Shown: piece by piece, positions 45,179-54,540 of the stretch
Layout of the letters: every line of letters starts with the position of its first letter
Numbering within the stretch: position 1 is the first letter of the stretch
Assembly (NCBI GenBank): GCA_016710435.1
Contig: JADJVV010000001.1
Location: 3,184,501-3,248,500 of the forward strand
DNA: 64,000 nt
DNA from: Hyphomicrobiales bacterium
Lineage (GTDB): Bacteria; Pseudomonadota; Alphaproteobacteria; Rhizobiales; Aestuariivirgaceae
Direction: 5' to 3'
Made by a program: the position numbers and the translations under genes
Notes under the pieces: generated by a model
Database searches by the model: none
Seen by the model: only the letters and a program-made list of their open reading frames with translations
Told to the model about the DNA's origin: nothing

Positions 45179-45805
45179 ATGATGGGTATCGCCGAATTCA
45201 CCGGAAACGACAGTTCCGGAAGCCAGATTCTTCATCCCGGCAGCCGCAAGCTCTTCTGCTACTGGGAAGCGCTGCGCGCCGAACGCCCCTGCCCCACCCG
45301 CGAGGAATTCTCGCTTTCGGACATCCGCATGTACATGCCGGACATGTTTGTTCTGGAACGGGATCACATCCGCAAGAGCTTCCGCTTCCGTCTCGCCGGT
45401 ACCAATGTGTGTGAACTGTTCAAGGCCAACCTCACGGGCTGCGACGTGCTCGCCGGCTGGGACAGCTTCGAAGCCGACGTGATCAACAAGCACCTCATCC
45501 AGTCGATCAGCAACTACCAGCCCACCCTGTTCCGCACGCGCCTCTCCACCGATATCCGCCAGCAGGTCGCGGCAGAATTCATCGCCCTTCCGATCCGCAT
45601 GCGCGGCTCGGAACGCGTCCAGCTGATCGGCGGGTATTTTTCCTTCCGCCCGCCCCACGGCATCTGCCACACCGCCATCACCGGGCGGGAACTGTTGGCC
45701 ATCCGCTCCGTCTGGACCGAGTACCAGAACGTCATGGCCGGGCGTCCGGCCGCAGCCTCGCCGGATCGCCGCTTCAAGGTCATCGCCGGCGGCCTGTCGG
45801 CTTAG
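45179..45805 (+). CDS. PAS-domain protein of the PAS_5 type
   Basis: A 208-residue soluble protein. A PAS-like region (about 20-150) starts with LFCYWEALRAERPCPTREEF, then FRLAGTNVCELF, and ends with LIGGYFSFRP, typical of alphaproteobacterial PAS_5 proteins. AGGAG precedes the ATG. No output domain is visible. A PilZ gene follows 148 bases downstream, which suggests a signalling pair. Confidence 0.82.
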   Translation: MMGIAEFTGNDSSGSQILHPGSRKLFCYWEALRAERPCPTREEFSLSDIRMYMPDMFVLERDHIRKSFRFRLAGTNVCELFKANLTGCDVLAGWDSFEADVINKHLIQSISNYQPTLFRTRLSTDIRQQVAAEFIALPIRMRGSERVQLIGGYFSFRPPHGICHTAITGRELLAIRSVWTEYQNVMAGRPAAASPDRRFKVIAGGLSA

Positions 45806-45953
45806 CTTTCGGTTAATCACGGCCCGCACACCACGCCACCCGTTAACCCGCCTTTTACCGTCACGTCCTTAACGTCCACAGACCCGCTGCTTCTGGCAAC
45901 GGGTACGCCTGTGGGAAGAGTCGCGGACGGCAACAGGAGTTGAGGTAACTATC

Positions 45954-46547
45954 GTGAGTGCTCTGGCCATCGAAACGAACGTCGACCACATAACCAACAA
46001 GTCCGGCTCCAACATCATTTTCGGGCGCTTCATGCTGCCTGACATGACGGAACATGCCTGCCAGGTCCTTGATGTGACCGCCCATGGCGCTGTCTTCATC
46101 ACGGCCACCGTGCCGGCGCCCAATTCCAGCATCGTGGCCTATCTCGAAGAGCTGGGCCGCGTCGAAGTCATTGCCGGTGAACAGGTCGCCGGCGGCTTCA
46201 AGGTCCGCTACGCCGCAACAGGCTCGCGCCTTGAGCGCCTGCAGCAGCGCATCGAATGGCTGAAGCAGAAGAACGACGGTGCCGTCGAGGCCCGCCGCCA
46301 TCCACGCTTCGAGCCCAAGGACAAGCACTCCTCCATCACCCTGCCGGATGGCCGCGTCTACAATTGCGAAGTCATCGACATCTCGATTTCCGGTGCTGCC
46401 ATCAAGACCGATGTGCTGCCCTCGATCGGCACCTATGTCATGCTGGGCAAGATGAAGGGCCGCGTCGTCCGCTATCTCGATACGGGCGTGGCCATCGAAT
46501 TCATCAAGCAGCTCGACCGCAACGACATCGCCAGTTCGGTCGCCTGA
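45954..46547 (+). CDS. PilZ-domain protein
   Basis: A 197-residue protein. The C-terminal half has the PilZ signature: EARRHPRFEP (RxxxR) and later DISISGAAIK (D/NxSxxG), which bind cyclic di-GMP, followed by MKGRVVRYLDTGVAIEF. The N-terminal half (about 15-85) resembles a second, degenerate PilZ-like domain (VTAHGAVF). The start is GTG with GAGG 8 bases upstream. It could couple c-di-GMP to motility or envelope. Confidence 0.88.
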   Translation: MSALAIETNVDHITNKSGSNIIFGRFMLPDMTEHACQVLDVTAHGAVFITATVPAPNSSIVAYLEELGRVEVIAGEQVAGGFKVRYAATGSRLERLQQRIEWLKQKNDGAVEARRHPRFEPKDKHSSITLPDGRVYNCEVIDISISGAAIKTDVLPSIGTYVMLGKMKGRVVRYLDTGVAIEFIKQLDRNDIASSVA

Positions 46548-46551
46548 GCCC

Positions 46552-49500
46552 TTAGAGCTCCTGCACGTCAATCACGCCCTGCACGGCCTTCAACGCCCCG
46601 CGCACCTGTGGCGTGACCACGAATTTGTTGCCGAGCGAGATATTGATCTCACGGCCCGTGTCGCCAATGAGCGTAATGCGGACCGGCGCCTTGCCGCCGG
46701 GCTGCAAACGCTTGGCGATGGACTCCACGGGCTTCTCATCGCGGATGAAGATCTGGATGCCGGACACGGCTGAAGCCGCCGCCTTTTCCAGGTTTTCCAC
46801 ACTTTGCAGCCGGAGCTTGATCTCCTCGCCATCCACGTCCGCTTCGATGCGGGCAATGACGGAGGTGCCGGGTTCAAGCAGGTCACGCGCCGCCTGCAGC
46901 GTATCGGAGAAGCAGATTGCCTCGAACTGTCCCGTGGGATCGGAGAAGCCGATGAAGGCAAAGCGGTTTCCCGCCTTGGAGCGGCGCTCCTGCTTGTGGG
47001 TGATCGTGCCCGCGAGCTTGGCCGCGGACGTACCGCGAGTCTGCACCTTCTCCACGAAGCTCGCGTAGCTTTCCACGCCCATGCGGTTCAGTACCTTGGC
47101 ATATTCGTCCAGAGGATGCCCCGACAGATAGAAGCCGACCGCTTCGAATTCCTGTGCCAGCCGCTCCATGGGCAGCCAGCCGTCGCGCGCGGGCAGGATC
47201 AGTTCTTCCGCGCCCTTCGCGGCACCGCCGCCAAAGAGATCATTCTGCCCCGCCGCCTGTTCCGTGGCCGAGCGGTTGGAGAGCGAGATGATGCCGTCGA
47301 TGGCGTTGAAAACCTGCGCCCGGTGCGGGTTGATGCAATCTAGCGCCCCCGCCTTCACAAGGCTTTCCAGCGCCCGCTTGTTCAGCACTTTCGAATCCAG
47401 CCGCTTGGCAAAATCGCTGAGCGAGCGGAACGGCCCACCCTCGCGCCGCACCGCCACAAGCTGCTCGATGGCGCCCGCGCCCACGTTCTTCAATGCCGAC
47501 AGGGAATAGAGGATATCCCGTCCCCTGACCGCGAAATCCACGCCGCTGTCGTTGACCGACGGCGACATCACGCGGATGCCGTTGCGGATCGCCTCCTCGC
47601 GGAAGATCATCAGCTTGTCGGTGTTGCCCATGTCGAGCGTCATCGATGCCGCGATGAACTCGACTGGATGGTTCGCTTTCAAGTAGGCCGTCTGATAGCT
47701 GATGTAGGCGTAAGGCGCGGAGTGCGACTTGTTGAAGCCGTATTCGGCGAACTTCGCGCAGGCATCGAACACCGCGTTCGCCAGCTCCTCGGAATGCCCG
47801 CGCTCCGTTGCACCCTGGATGAAGACGGCGCGTTGCGCGTCCATCTCCGACTTGATCTTCTTGCCCATGGCGCGGCGCAGGAGGTCGGCCTGCGCCAGGC
47901 TGTAGCCCGCCATGTCGCGCGCCGTCTGCTGCACCTGTTCCTGGTAGGTGATGATGCCGAAGGTCTCCTTCAGGATCGGCTCCAGCACGGGGTGCATGTA
48001 TTCCACCGGTTCCTTGCCCAGTTTGCGCGCGCAATAGGTGGGGATGTTCGCCATGGGGCCCGGCCGGTAGAGCGCCACCAGCGCGATCAGGTCTTCGAAG
48101 CGGTCCGCACGCATGGCCCGCACGGCGTCGCGCATGCCCGCACTTTCCAGCTGGAACACGCCCACCGTCTCGCCCTGCGCCAGCATGTCGAAGGTCGCCT
48201 TGTCGTCGAGCGGGATTTTGCCCACGTCGAAATCCGGCAGCCGGTGGCGGATGAGCTTCTGTGCCTTGTCGATGACCGTCAGTGTCTTGAGGCCGAGGAA
48301 GTCGAACTTCACCAGTCCGGCCTTCTCGACATACTTCATGTTGAACTGCGTCGCCGGCAACCCCGAACGCGGATCGCGGTAGAGCGCCACAAGCTGTTCC
48401 AGCGGCCTGTCGCCGATCACCACACCGGCGGCATGGGTGGAGGCGTTGCGGTAGAGCCCTTCCAGCTTCAGCGCGATGCCGAAGAGCTGCGCCACCAGCG
48501 GGTCCTTGTCGCGCTCCTCCTGAAGCCGCGGCTCGCTCTCGATCGCCTTGCCCAGCGGGATGGGATTGGCCGGGTTGTTCGGAATCATCTTGGACAGGCG
48601 GTCCACCTGGCCATACGGCATCTGCAACACGCGTCCCACGTCGCGCGTCACCATGCGCGCCTGCAATTTGCCGAAGGTGATGATCTGCGCCACGTTTTCC
48701 GTGCCGTAACGCTTCTGCACGTAGGTGATCACTTCGTCGCGGCGGTCCTGGCAGAAGTCCACGTCGAAGTCGGGCATGGACACGCGGTCCGGGTTGAGGA
48801 AGCGCTCGAACAGAAGGTTGAAGCGCAGCGGATCAAGGTCGGTGATGGTGAGGCAATAGGCGACGAGCGAACCTGCACCCGAGCCGCGGCCCGGTCCCAC
48901 CGGAATCGATTGTGCCTTTGCCCACTTGATGAAATCGGCCACGATCAGGAAGTAACCGGCGTATTGCATCTTGATGATGACGCCGAGTTCGAATTCCAGC
49001 CGCTGCTGGTAGTCCGTCCGCGTCATGCCGGGCGCAAGGCCGCCCGTCTCCAGCCGCACCTCAAGCCCTGCAAAGGCCTGCCGGCGCAATTCCTCGGGCT
49101 CGTCACCATCCCCGAAGCGCGGCAGGATGGGCTTGCGACCCTTCACGCGGTAGGCACAGCGCTGGGCCACCTCCACGGTATTCTCGACCGCCTCCGGAAT
49201 GTCGGCAAACAGCGCCGCCATTTCGTCCTGCGATTTGAAGTAATGCTCGGGCGTCAGGCGGCGGCGGTCTTCCGTCGCAATCACTTCGCCCTCGGAAATG
49301 CAGATCAGCGCATCATGCGCCGCGAAGTCATCAGGCGTGGCGAAGTAAGGCTGGTTCGTCGCCACCAGCGGAATACCCTCCGCATATGCGATCTCGATCA
49401 GCCCCGTCTCCGCGGCGCGCTCCTCAGGCAGGCTGTGGCGCTGCAGTTCGATGTAGAAGCGGTCGCCGAACAGCCCCTTGAGCCGCGCCGCGATGTCTTC

Positions 49501-49971
49501 CGCGTGGTGCATCTGCCCTTGCACCAGTTCCTGGTTCAGCGGACCCTGTGGCCCGCCCGACAGGCAGATCAGGCCGTCCGCTGATTGTTCCAGCAGCGCC
49601 CACGTCACATGCGGCTCATCCGTCGCCGCCACATCGAGGTAGTAGCGGCTGGCGAGGCGCATCAGGTTGGTATAGCCCGCCTCGTCCTTCACCAGCAGCA
49701 CGATGGAGGGATGGCTCTTGAGGCCCGCCCGGTTCGGCTCTGCTCCGCCGAAATCAACCTTCAGCGTGATGCCGATGATGGGCTGCACGCCCTTCTCGGC
49801 CAATGCCTCGGAGAATTCCAGCGCCCCGAACAGGTTGCCCGTGTCGGCAATGGCCAGCGCCGGCATGTGGTTCCGCACCGCCAGCGCCGCCATCTGCTTG
49901 ATCGGCAACGCGCCTTCCGAAAGCGAATAGGCCGAATGGGCACGAAGATGGATGAAGCGGGGCGCGGGCAT
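46552..49971 (-). CDS. dnaE: DNA polymerase III subunit alpha
   Basis: A 1139-residue replicative polymerase. It has the N-terminal PHP domain (FIHLRAHSAYSLSEGALP), the catalytic PDFDVDFCQDRRDEVI with two aspartates, GPGRGSGAGSLVAYCL, and a C-terminal OB fold (about 970-1060, LAGTITHKQERRSKAGNRFAF). It is DnaE1-type in length. It is close to the lol and proS genes, as in many alphaproteobacteria. Confidence 0.97.
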   Translation of the reverse strand: MPAPRFIHLRAHSAYSLSEGALPIKQMAALAVRNHMPALAIADTGNLFGALEFSEALAEKGVQPIIGITLKVDFGGAEPNRAGLKSHPSIVLLVKDEAGYTNLMRLASRYYLDVAATDEPHVTWALLEQSADGLICLSGGPQGPLNQELVQGQMHHAEDIAARLKGLFGDRFYIELQRHSLPEERAAETGLIEIAYAEGIPLVATNQPYFATPDDFAAHDALICISEGEVIATEDRRRLTPEHYFKSQDEMAALFADIPEAVENTVEVAQRCAYRVKGRKPILPRFGDGDEPEELRRQAFAGLEVRLETGGLAPGMTRTDYQQRLEFELGVIIKMQYAGYFLIVADFIKWAKAQSIPVGPGRGSGAGSLVAYCLTITDLDPLRFNLLFERFLNPDRVSMPDFDVDFCQDRRDEVITYVQKRYGTENVAQIITFGKLQARMVTRDVGRVLQMPYGQVDRLSKMIPNNPANPIPLGKAIESEPRLQEERDKDPLVAQLFGIALKLEGLYRNASTHAAGVVIGDRPLEQLVALYRDPRSGLPATQFNMKYVEKAGLVKFDFLGLKTLTVIDKAQKLIRHRLPDFDVGKIPLDDKATFDMLAQGETVGVFQLESAGMRDAVRAMRADRFEDLIALVALYRPGPMANIPTYCARKLGKEPVEYMHPVLEPILKETFGIITYQEQVQQTARDMAGYSLAQADLLRRAMGKKIKSEMDAQRAVFIQGATERGHSEELANAVFDACAKFAEYGFNKSHSAPYAYISYQTAYLKANHPVEFIAASMTLDMGNTDKLMIFREEAIRNGIRVMSPSVNDSGVDFAVRGRDILYSLSALKNVGAGAIEQLVAVRREGGPFRSLSDFAKRLDSKVLNKRALESLVKAGALDCINPHRAQVFNAIDGIISLSNRSATEQAAGQNDLFGGGAAKGAEELILPARDGWLPMERLAQEFEAVGFYLSGHPLDEYAKVLNRMGVESYASFVEKVQTRGTSAAKLAGTITHKQERRSKAGNRFAFIGFSDPTGQFEAICFSDTLQAARDLLEPGTSVIARIEADVDGEEIKLRLQSVENLEKAAASAVSGIQIFIRDEKPVESIAKRLQPGGKAPVRITLIGDTGREINISLGNKFVVTPQVRGALKAVQGVIDVQEL

Positions 49972-50050
49972 GGCGTGGAATTGAGTCCGGGTTCAACAGG
50001 CCGCCAGTCTAGCACAGCGCGGAAAGGGCCACCTCCCCCTCACCCCGCTA

Positions 50051-50913
50051 TCAACGGGTTTTCATCACCCGGCATGGCACGCCCAGCGACCCCAGGCGGC
50101 TGCAGATGCCGTCGGCGGCACCCCGGCTATCGGCCCCCACCATCACCAGCGCCATGGCCCGGCTGCCGCGTGACAGGTTGCGTTTGCGGATCACCATGGG
50201 TTCCGTGGCCGAAAGCACCTGCGGTGCCCGCACCTTCAGGCGGCTGTACATGGCCAGAGCCTGTCCCTGGTTGAAATGCTGGGCCAGCAGCACGCCCCAG
50301 GGCCGCCGCTTGGCAAGGCGAACGCCGCTGCCATTGGGTGTCTTGAGGCGCAGCGCCAGCTTCACGCAGTCATCCACCACGTCCTTGCCCTCGCCCACGG
50401 CGGGAATGGCATGGGCGGCGGAAGCCTCCTTCCAGGCGTCCACGTCCTTGCCGGTGATGAAGGCCACATAATCCTGTGTCTCCAGCGGCATGCCCCCGGT
50501 GCCCGCCTTCCAGCGCCGCACCCGCTCTTCACCCGCATTGTAAGCAGCTGCCGCTAAGCCGAGGTTTCCAAATTCTTTTTGAGGTCCGCCAGATAACTGG
50601 CCGACGCTCCCACGGCGGCAATCGGATCAAACGGGTCGGCCAATCCCCGGCGGTCGGCGGTGGCCGGCATGAACTGCGCCAGCCCTTGCGCCCCCTTCGG
50701 GCTCACGGCATTGGGGTCGAACATGCTTTCCTTCCACAGGAGACGAACCAGAAACTGCGGCGACAGTGCATATTGCCCGGCCCGCTGTTCGGCCGCGGTG
50801 CAAACCGTCTTGGCGAATTCTTCGCGGCTCGGCTTGGGCGTGGCGGCGGTTGCGGCCTGATCCACCAGCAGAGCGGCCAGAAGCGTGGCGGCGGTGGCAA
50901 CGCGCCAGGCCAT
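50051..50913 (-). pseudogene. Lytic transglycosylase (SLT domain), split by a one-base frameshift
   Basis: The frame from the ATG at 50913 has a signal peptide (MAWRVATAATLLAALLVDQA), then the SLT catalytic segment LLWKESMFDPNAVSPKGAQG (Glu) and YLADLKKNLETSA before a stop at 50554. Adding one base in the AAAAAG run (50575-50580) restores GNLGLAAAAYNAGEERVRRW, the family motif, and a further ~155 residues to 50051. So the full gene would encode about 285 residues. It may be a true mutation, a sequencing error at a homopolymer, or a site of -1 frameshifting. The ATG follows the lolD stop by 1 base. Confidence 0.85.
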
Positions 50914-50914
50914 C

Positions 50915-51598
50915 TCAGCTTTCGACCAATTGCCCGCCCTCAAGATGGACGAGGCGTGTCATGCGCCGGCCAAGCTCGATGTTGTGGGTGGCGATCAGCG
51001 CCCCCAGTCCTTCATCGTGGATGAGCCGCATGAATTCGTGATGCACCAGTTCCGCCGTGCCGGGATCGAGATTGCCCGTGGGCTCGTCCGCCAGCAGCAG
51101 CAGCGGGCGGTTGGCGAGTGCCCGCGCAATGGCCACGCGCTGCTGTTCGCCGCCGGACATTTCCGCAGGCCGGTGCGTCGCCCGCTTGCTCAGGCCCAAT
51201 CGCCCCAGCAGATCATTGGCCCGCAAGGTCGCCGCCTTCTCGCTCGCGCCTGCGATGAGTTGCGGCATGATGACGTTTTCCAGCGCCGAGAATTCCGGCA
51301 GCAGGTGATGGAACTGATAGACAAAGCCGATGCCGATCCGGCGCACGCGCGTGCGGGCCGCATCGTTCATCTGCGTGCAATTCTGCCCGGCGATCAGGAC
51401 CTCACCCGTGGTGGGCCGTTCCAGCAGGCCCGCCATGTGCAGCAGCGACGACTTGCCGGAGCCTGATTGCCCGATGAGCGCCACCACCTCGCCGGCCCGG
51501 ATGGTCAGCGACTGGTTGCGGAAAATGGTCAGCGCTGTTTCGCCCACGCCGAAGGTGCGGGTCACGTTGCGCAGTTCAAGGGCAGGTTTCAGGCTCAT
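50915..51598 (-). CDS. lolD: Lipoprotein-releasing system ATPase LolD
   Basis: A 227-residue ABC ATPase that powers lipoprotein release to LolA. Walker A GQSGSGKSS, Q-loop YQFHHLLPEFSALENV, signature MSGGEQQRVAIARAL, Walker B LLLLADEPTGNLD and the H-loop THNIEL are visible. LLPEFSALENV is typical of LolD. The ATG overlaps the lolC stop by 4 bases (ATGA). Confidence 0.95.
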   Translation of the reverse strand: MSLKPALELRNVTRTFGVGETALTIFRNQSLTIRAGEVVALIGQSGSGKSSLLHMAGLLERPTTGEVLIAGQNCTQMNDAARTRVRRIGIGFVYQFHHLLPEFSALENVIMPQLIAGASEKAATLRANDLLGRLGLSKRATHRPAEMSGGEQQRVAIARALANRPLLLLADEPTGNLDPGTAELVHHEFMRLIHDEGLGALIATHNIELGRRMTRLVHLEGGQLVES

Positions 51599-52905
51599 TC
51601 GTAACGCAGCGCCTCGACAGGATCGAGCCTTGCTGCCTTCCACGACGGATAAAGAGTCGCCAGGAACGACAGGCCGATGGACATGAGCACGATCCAGAAG
51701 GTCTGGTTCACGTCAATCTCGCTCGGCAGGCGGCTGAGGTAATAGAGTTCGGGATTGAAAGGATCGACGCCCGAGATCCACTGGAAGCCGCGGCGGATCG
51801 GCTCGGCATAGTATGAGATCACCATGCCCAGCACCACGCCCGCCAGCGTGCCGATCACGCCAATGGCGGCGCCAGTGATGAAGAAGATACGCTGGATCGC
51901 ACCGGCCGTCGCACCCATGGTGCGCAGGATGGCGATGTCGCGCCCCTTGTCTTTCACCAGCATGATGAGGCCCGAAATGATGTTCAGCGCCGCCACGAGG
52001 ATGATCATGGTCAGCACCATGAACAGCATGTTGCGTTCCACCGTGAGCGCCGTGAAGAACGCCTGGTTCCGGTCGCGCCACGTCTGCACTATCAGGCCAG
52101 AGCCCGCCGCCTTCGCCAGGTCGCCCACCATCGCCGCGATGTTGTCGGGCTTGTCCACGTTTATTTCGATGCCGGTCACGCCCGTGTCGGTGGAGAAGAA
52201 ATCCTGCGCCTCGTTGAGCGGCAGATAGGCCACGCCCTCATCATAGTCGGACATGCCCATGTTGAAGATCGCCACAACCGTATAGTCGCGGATGCGCGGC
52301 GTCGATCCGATCACCGTTTCCGGTCCGTTGGGCGCGATCAGCGTGATCGTGCCGCCGAGGCCCACCTGATGTTTCCACGCCATGCGCTGTCCGATGGCGA
52401 TACCTTCCGATTTGTCGAAGCCCTTCCAGCTCGGCACCGCATCCAGCACACCCACCTGCCCCAGCGCCGTCGAGAGCTTGTCATTGTTGATGCTCGCCAG
52501 GTGGGCAATGTCATCCTCGCTGATGCCACGGATGAGCGCCCCCGACGCCGTCTTGATCGACGACACCATCACCTGCCCCTCGACCAGCGGCACCACGGAT
52601 TTCACGAAGGGCAGCGCCACGATGTTGTCGCGCACCACAACGAAATCCTCGATCGGCGTCAGGTCCGGCTTGTAGATGGAGGCATGCCCAGAGAAACCCA
52701 GCACGCGGCTCAGCAATTCATTGTGGAAGCCGTTGAAGATCGACATGACGACAATCAGCGTCGCCACGCCCAGCATGATGCCGAGGAAGGAGAACAGCGA
52801 AATCACGCTGATGAACCCCTCCTTCCGCCGCGCCCGCAAATAGCGCAACGCCAGCTTCCACTCGAAGGCGGCAAAGGGCCGGGTATCGGGCAGTGGCTGG
52901 GTCAC
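51595..52905 (-). CDS. lolC: Lipoprotein-releasing system permease LolC/LolE
   Basis: A 436-residue permease. Helix 1 follows FEWKLALRYLRARRKEGFIS; a large periplasmic domain fills about 45-275; three more helices (about 280-430) follow. The C-terminus holds SLIS-like FLATLYPSWKAARLDPVEALRYE, typical of the family. A single permease gene, not separate lolC and lolE, fits alphaproteobacteria. The start is GTG overlapping the proS stop. Confidence 0.93.
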   Translation of the reverse strand: MTQPLPDTRPFAAFEWKLALRYLRARRKEGFISVISLFSFLGIMLGVATLIVVMSIFNGFHNELLSRVLGFSGHASIYKPDLTPIEDFVVVRDNIVALPFVKSVVPLVEGQVMVSSIKTASGALIRGISEDDIAHLASINNDKLSTALGQVGVLDAVPSWKGFDKSEGIAIGQRMAWKHQVGLGGTITLIAPNGPETVIGSTPRIRDYTVVAIFNMGMSDYDEGVAYLPLNEAQDFFSTDTGVTGIEINVDKPDNIAAMVGDLAKAAGSGLIVQTWRDRNQAFFTALTVERNMLFMVLTMIILVAALNIISGLIMLVKDKGRDIAILRTMGATAGAIQRIFFITGAAIGVIGTLAGVVLGMVISYYAEPIRRGFQWISGVDPFNPELYYLSRLPSEIDVNQTFWIVLMSIGLSFLATLYPSWKAARLDPVEALRYE

Positions 52906-54227
52906 CCCGCCAACCTCTCCACCACCTTGTCGAGCGCCACGCTCTCGCGCGCGCCCGTCTTGCGGTTCTTGATTTCTGCCACGCCGTCCTTCAGCCCGCG
53001 CGGGCCGACGATCACCTGCCAGGGCAGGCCGATCAGGTCCATGGTGGCGAACTTGGCGCCGCCCGGCTGGCCGCGATCGTCGTAGAGCACGTCCTTGCCC
53101 TTGGCGGTAAGCCCCGCATAGAGCTTGTCGCAGGCAGCATCCGCTTCGGCGTCGCCCGACTTGACATTGATGAGGCCGATGTCGAACGGCGCCACGCTCT
53201 CCGGCCAGATGATGCCGTCCTTGTCGTGGCTCGCCTCGATGATGCCGCCCACCAGTCGTGACACGCCGATGCCATAGGAGCCCGACTGCAATACCACCAT
53301 CTTGCCGTCCGGGCCCTGCACCTGGCAGCCCAGCGGTTCGGAATACTTGGTGCCGAAGAAGAAGATGTGACCCACCTCGATGCCGCGCCCCGTCACGCGG
53401 CGGTCGGTTGGCACGCGCTGTTCGTAGTCGGCTGCATCGTGCATCTCGGAGGTCGCGGCGTACTTCGAGGTGAACTCGTCCACCACCTTGGAGACCGATT
53501 CCACATTGTCGTAGTCGATTTCGAAGGCGCCCCAGTCCATGTCGTGGAAGCCCTTGTCGAAGAACACCTCGCTCTCGCCCGTCTCGGCGAGGATCAGGAA
53601 CTCGTGGCTGTCATCGCCGCCGATGGGGCCTGTCTCGGCGCGCATCGGCACGGCCTTCAACCCCAGGCGCGCGAAGGTCTTGAGGTAGCTCACGAACATC
53701 TTGTTGTAGCTGTGCTGGCCGGCTTCCCGCGTCAGGTCGAAAGAATAGGCATCCTTCATCAGGAATTCACGCCCGCGCATTACGCCGAAACGCGGGCGCA
53801 CCTCGTCGCGGAACTTCCACTGGATGTGATACAGGTTACGCGGCACGTCCTTGTAGCTCTGCACGCCCTGCCGGAAGATGTCGGTAATCATCTCCTCGTT
53901 GGTGGGGCCGAACAGCATCTCGCGGTCGCCACGATCCTTGATGCGCAGCATTTCCTTGCCGTAGGCGTCATAACGCCCGGACTTGCGCCACAGGTCGGCG
54001 GACTGGATCGTCGGCATCAGCACCTCGATGGCACCGGCCCGGTTCTGTTCCTCGCGGACGATTTGCTCGATCTTCTTGAGCACCCGGAATCCCAACGGCA
54101 GCCACGAATAGCTGCCCGCCGCTTCCTGCCGGATCATTCCGGACCGGAGCATCAGCTTGTGGGAGACAATTTCGGCTTCCTTCGGGTCGTCGCGAAGGAT
54201 TGGCATGAAATAGCGGGACAGGCGCAT
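52902..54227 (-). CDS. proS: Prolyl-tRNA synthetase (short bacterial type)
   Basis: A 441-residue class II synthetase lacking the editing insertion, which is usual in alphaproteobacteria. Motif 1-like GSYSWLPLGFRVLKKIEQIV, motif 2 region QWKFRDEVRPRFGVMRGREF and motif 3 GSYGIGVSRLVGGIIE are visible, with the anticodon domain in the last ~100 residues. It begins the proS-lolC-lolD group. Confidence 0.95.
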   Translation of the reverse strand: MRLSRYFMPILRDDPKEAEIVSHKLMLRSGMIRQEAAGSYSWLPLGFRVLKKIEQIVREEQNRAGAIEVLMPTIQSADLWRKSGRYDAYGKEMLRIKDRGDREMLFGPTNEEMITDIFRQGVQSYKDVPRNLYHIQWKFRDEVRPRFGVMRGREFLMKDAYSFDLTREAGQHSYNKMFVSYLKTFARLGLKAVPMRAETGPIGGDDSHEFLILAETGESEVFFDKGFHDMDWGAFEIDYDNVESVSKVVDEFTSKYAATSEMHDAADYEQRVPTDRRVTGRGIEVGHIFFFGTKYSEPLGCQVQGPDGKMVVLQSGSYGIGVSRLVGGIIEASHDKDGIIWPESVAPFDIGLINVKSGDAEADAACDKLYAGLTAKGKDVLYDDRGQPGGAKFATMDLIGLPWQVIVGPRGLKDGVAEIKNRKTGARESVALDKVVERLAG

Positions 54228-54383
54228 GTCGGAGAATCCACTGAAAAATCTTGGTTCCGCGCCCTTTTACGCAATTGCAGCATGAACTCAAGCACAGCCC
54301 TGCCGGGCGGGGATGGACAGCTCAGCTCACCCTGCATAAATATTCCCCTTGGCGGAGCCACGCAAATATGGCTAGTCTGCCAT
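54228..54383. other. Upstream region of proS and of the sRNA candidate
   Basis: No gene is seen. It should carry the minus-strand proS promoter. On the plus strand, CTTGGC (54348-54353), 18 bases, CTAGTC (54372-54377) resembles a housekeeping promoter for the RNA candidate. Confidence 0.35.
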
Positions 54384-54536
54384 GCAATGAAAAAAGGGCC
54401 GCATGCCAATGGCATGTCCCAGGTCTGGGGAGGGCGGGTCGCCGGAAGCCAGGAATGGTTTTCGTGAAATCCGGACAAGCGTCGCAAAGGCGCAATTCAT
54501 AAGAACGGGACTGACGGGGGCGAAAGCCCCCTTTTT
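54384..54536 (+). ncRNA. Candidate small RNA with intrinsic terminator
   Basis: A stretch of about 150 bases on the plus strand ends in a perfect terminator: GGGGGC-GAAA-GCCCCC-TTTTT (54516-54536). A promoter-like CTTGGC-18-CTAGTC precedes it. Inside are further hairpins: CATGCCA-A-TGGCATG (about 54402-54416) and CCCAG-GT-CTGGG followed by GAGGGCGGG. No convincing protein gene ends at this terminator. I do not recognise an Rfam family. Confidence 0.55.
54516..54536 (+). terminator. Perfect rho-independent terminator
   Basis: GGGGGC, GAAA tetraloop, GCCCCC, TTTTT. It points to the right, but the nearest plus-strand protein gene to its left is more than 8 kb away, so it most likely ends a small transcript. 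Confidence 0.92.
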
Positions 54537-54540
54537 CTTG

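Noticed and set aside
47668..49584. 638-codon open frame on the plus strand
   Set aside because: It is fully antisense to dnaE, with no recognisable domain.
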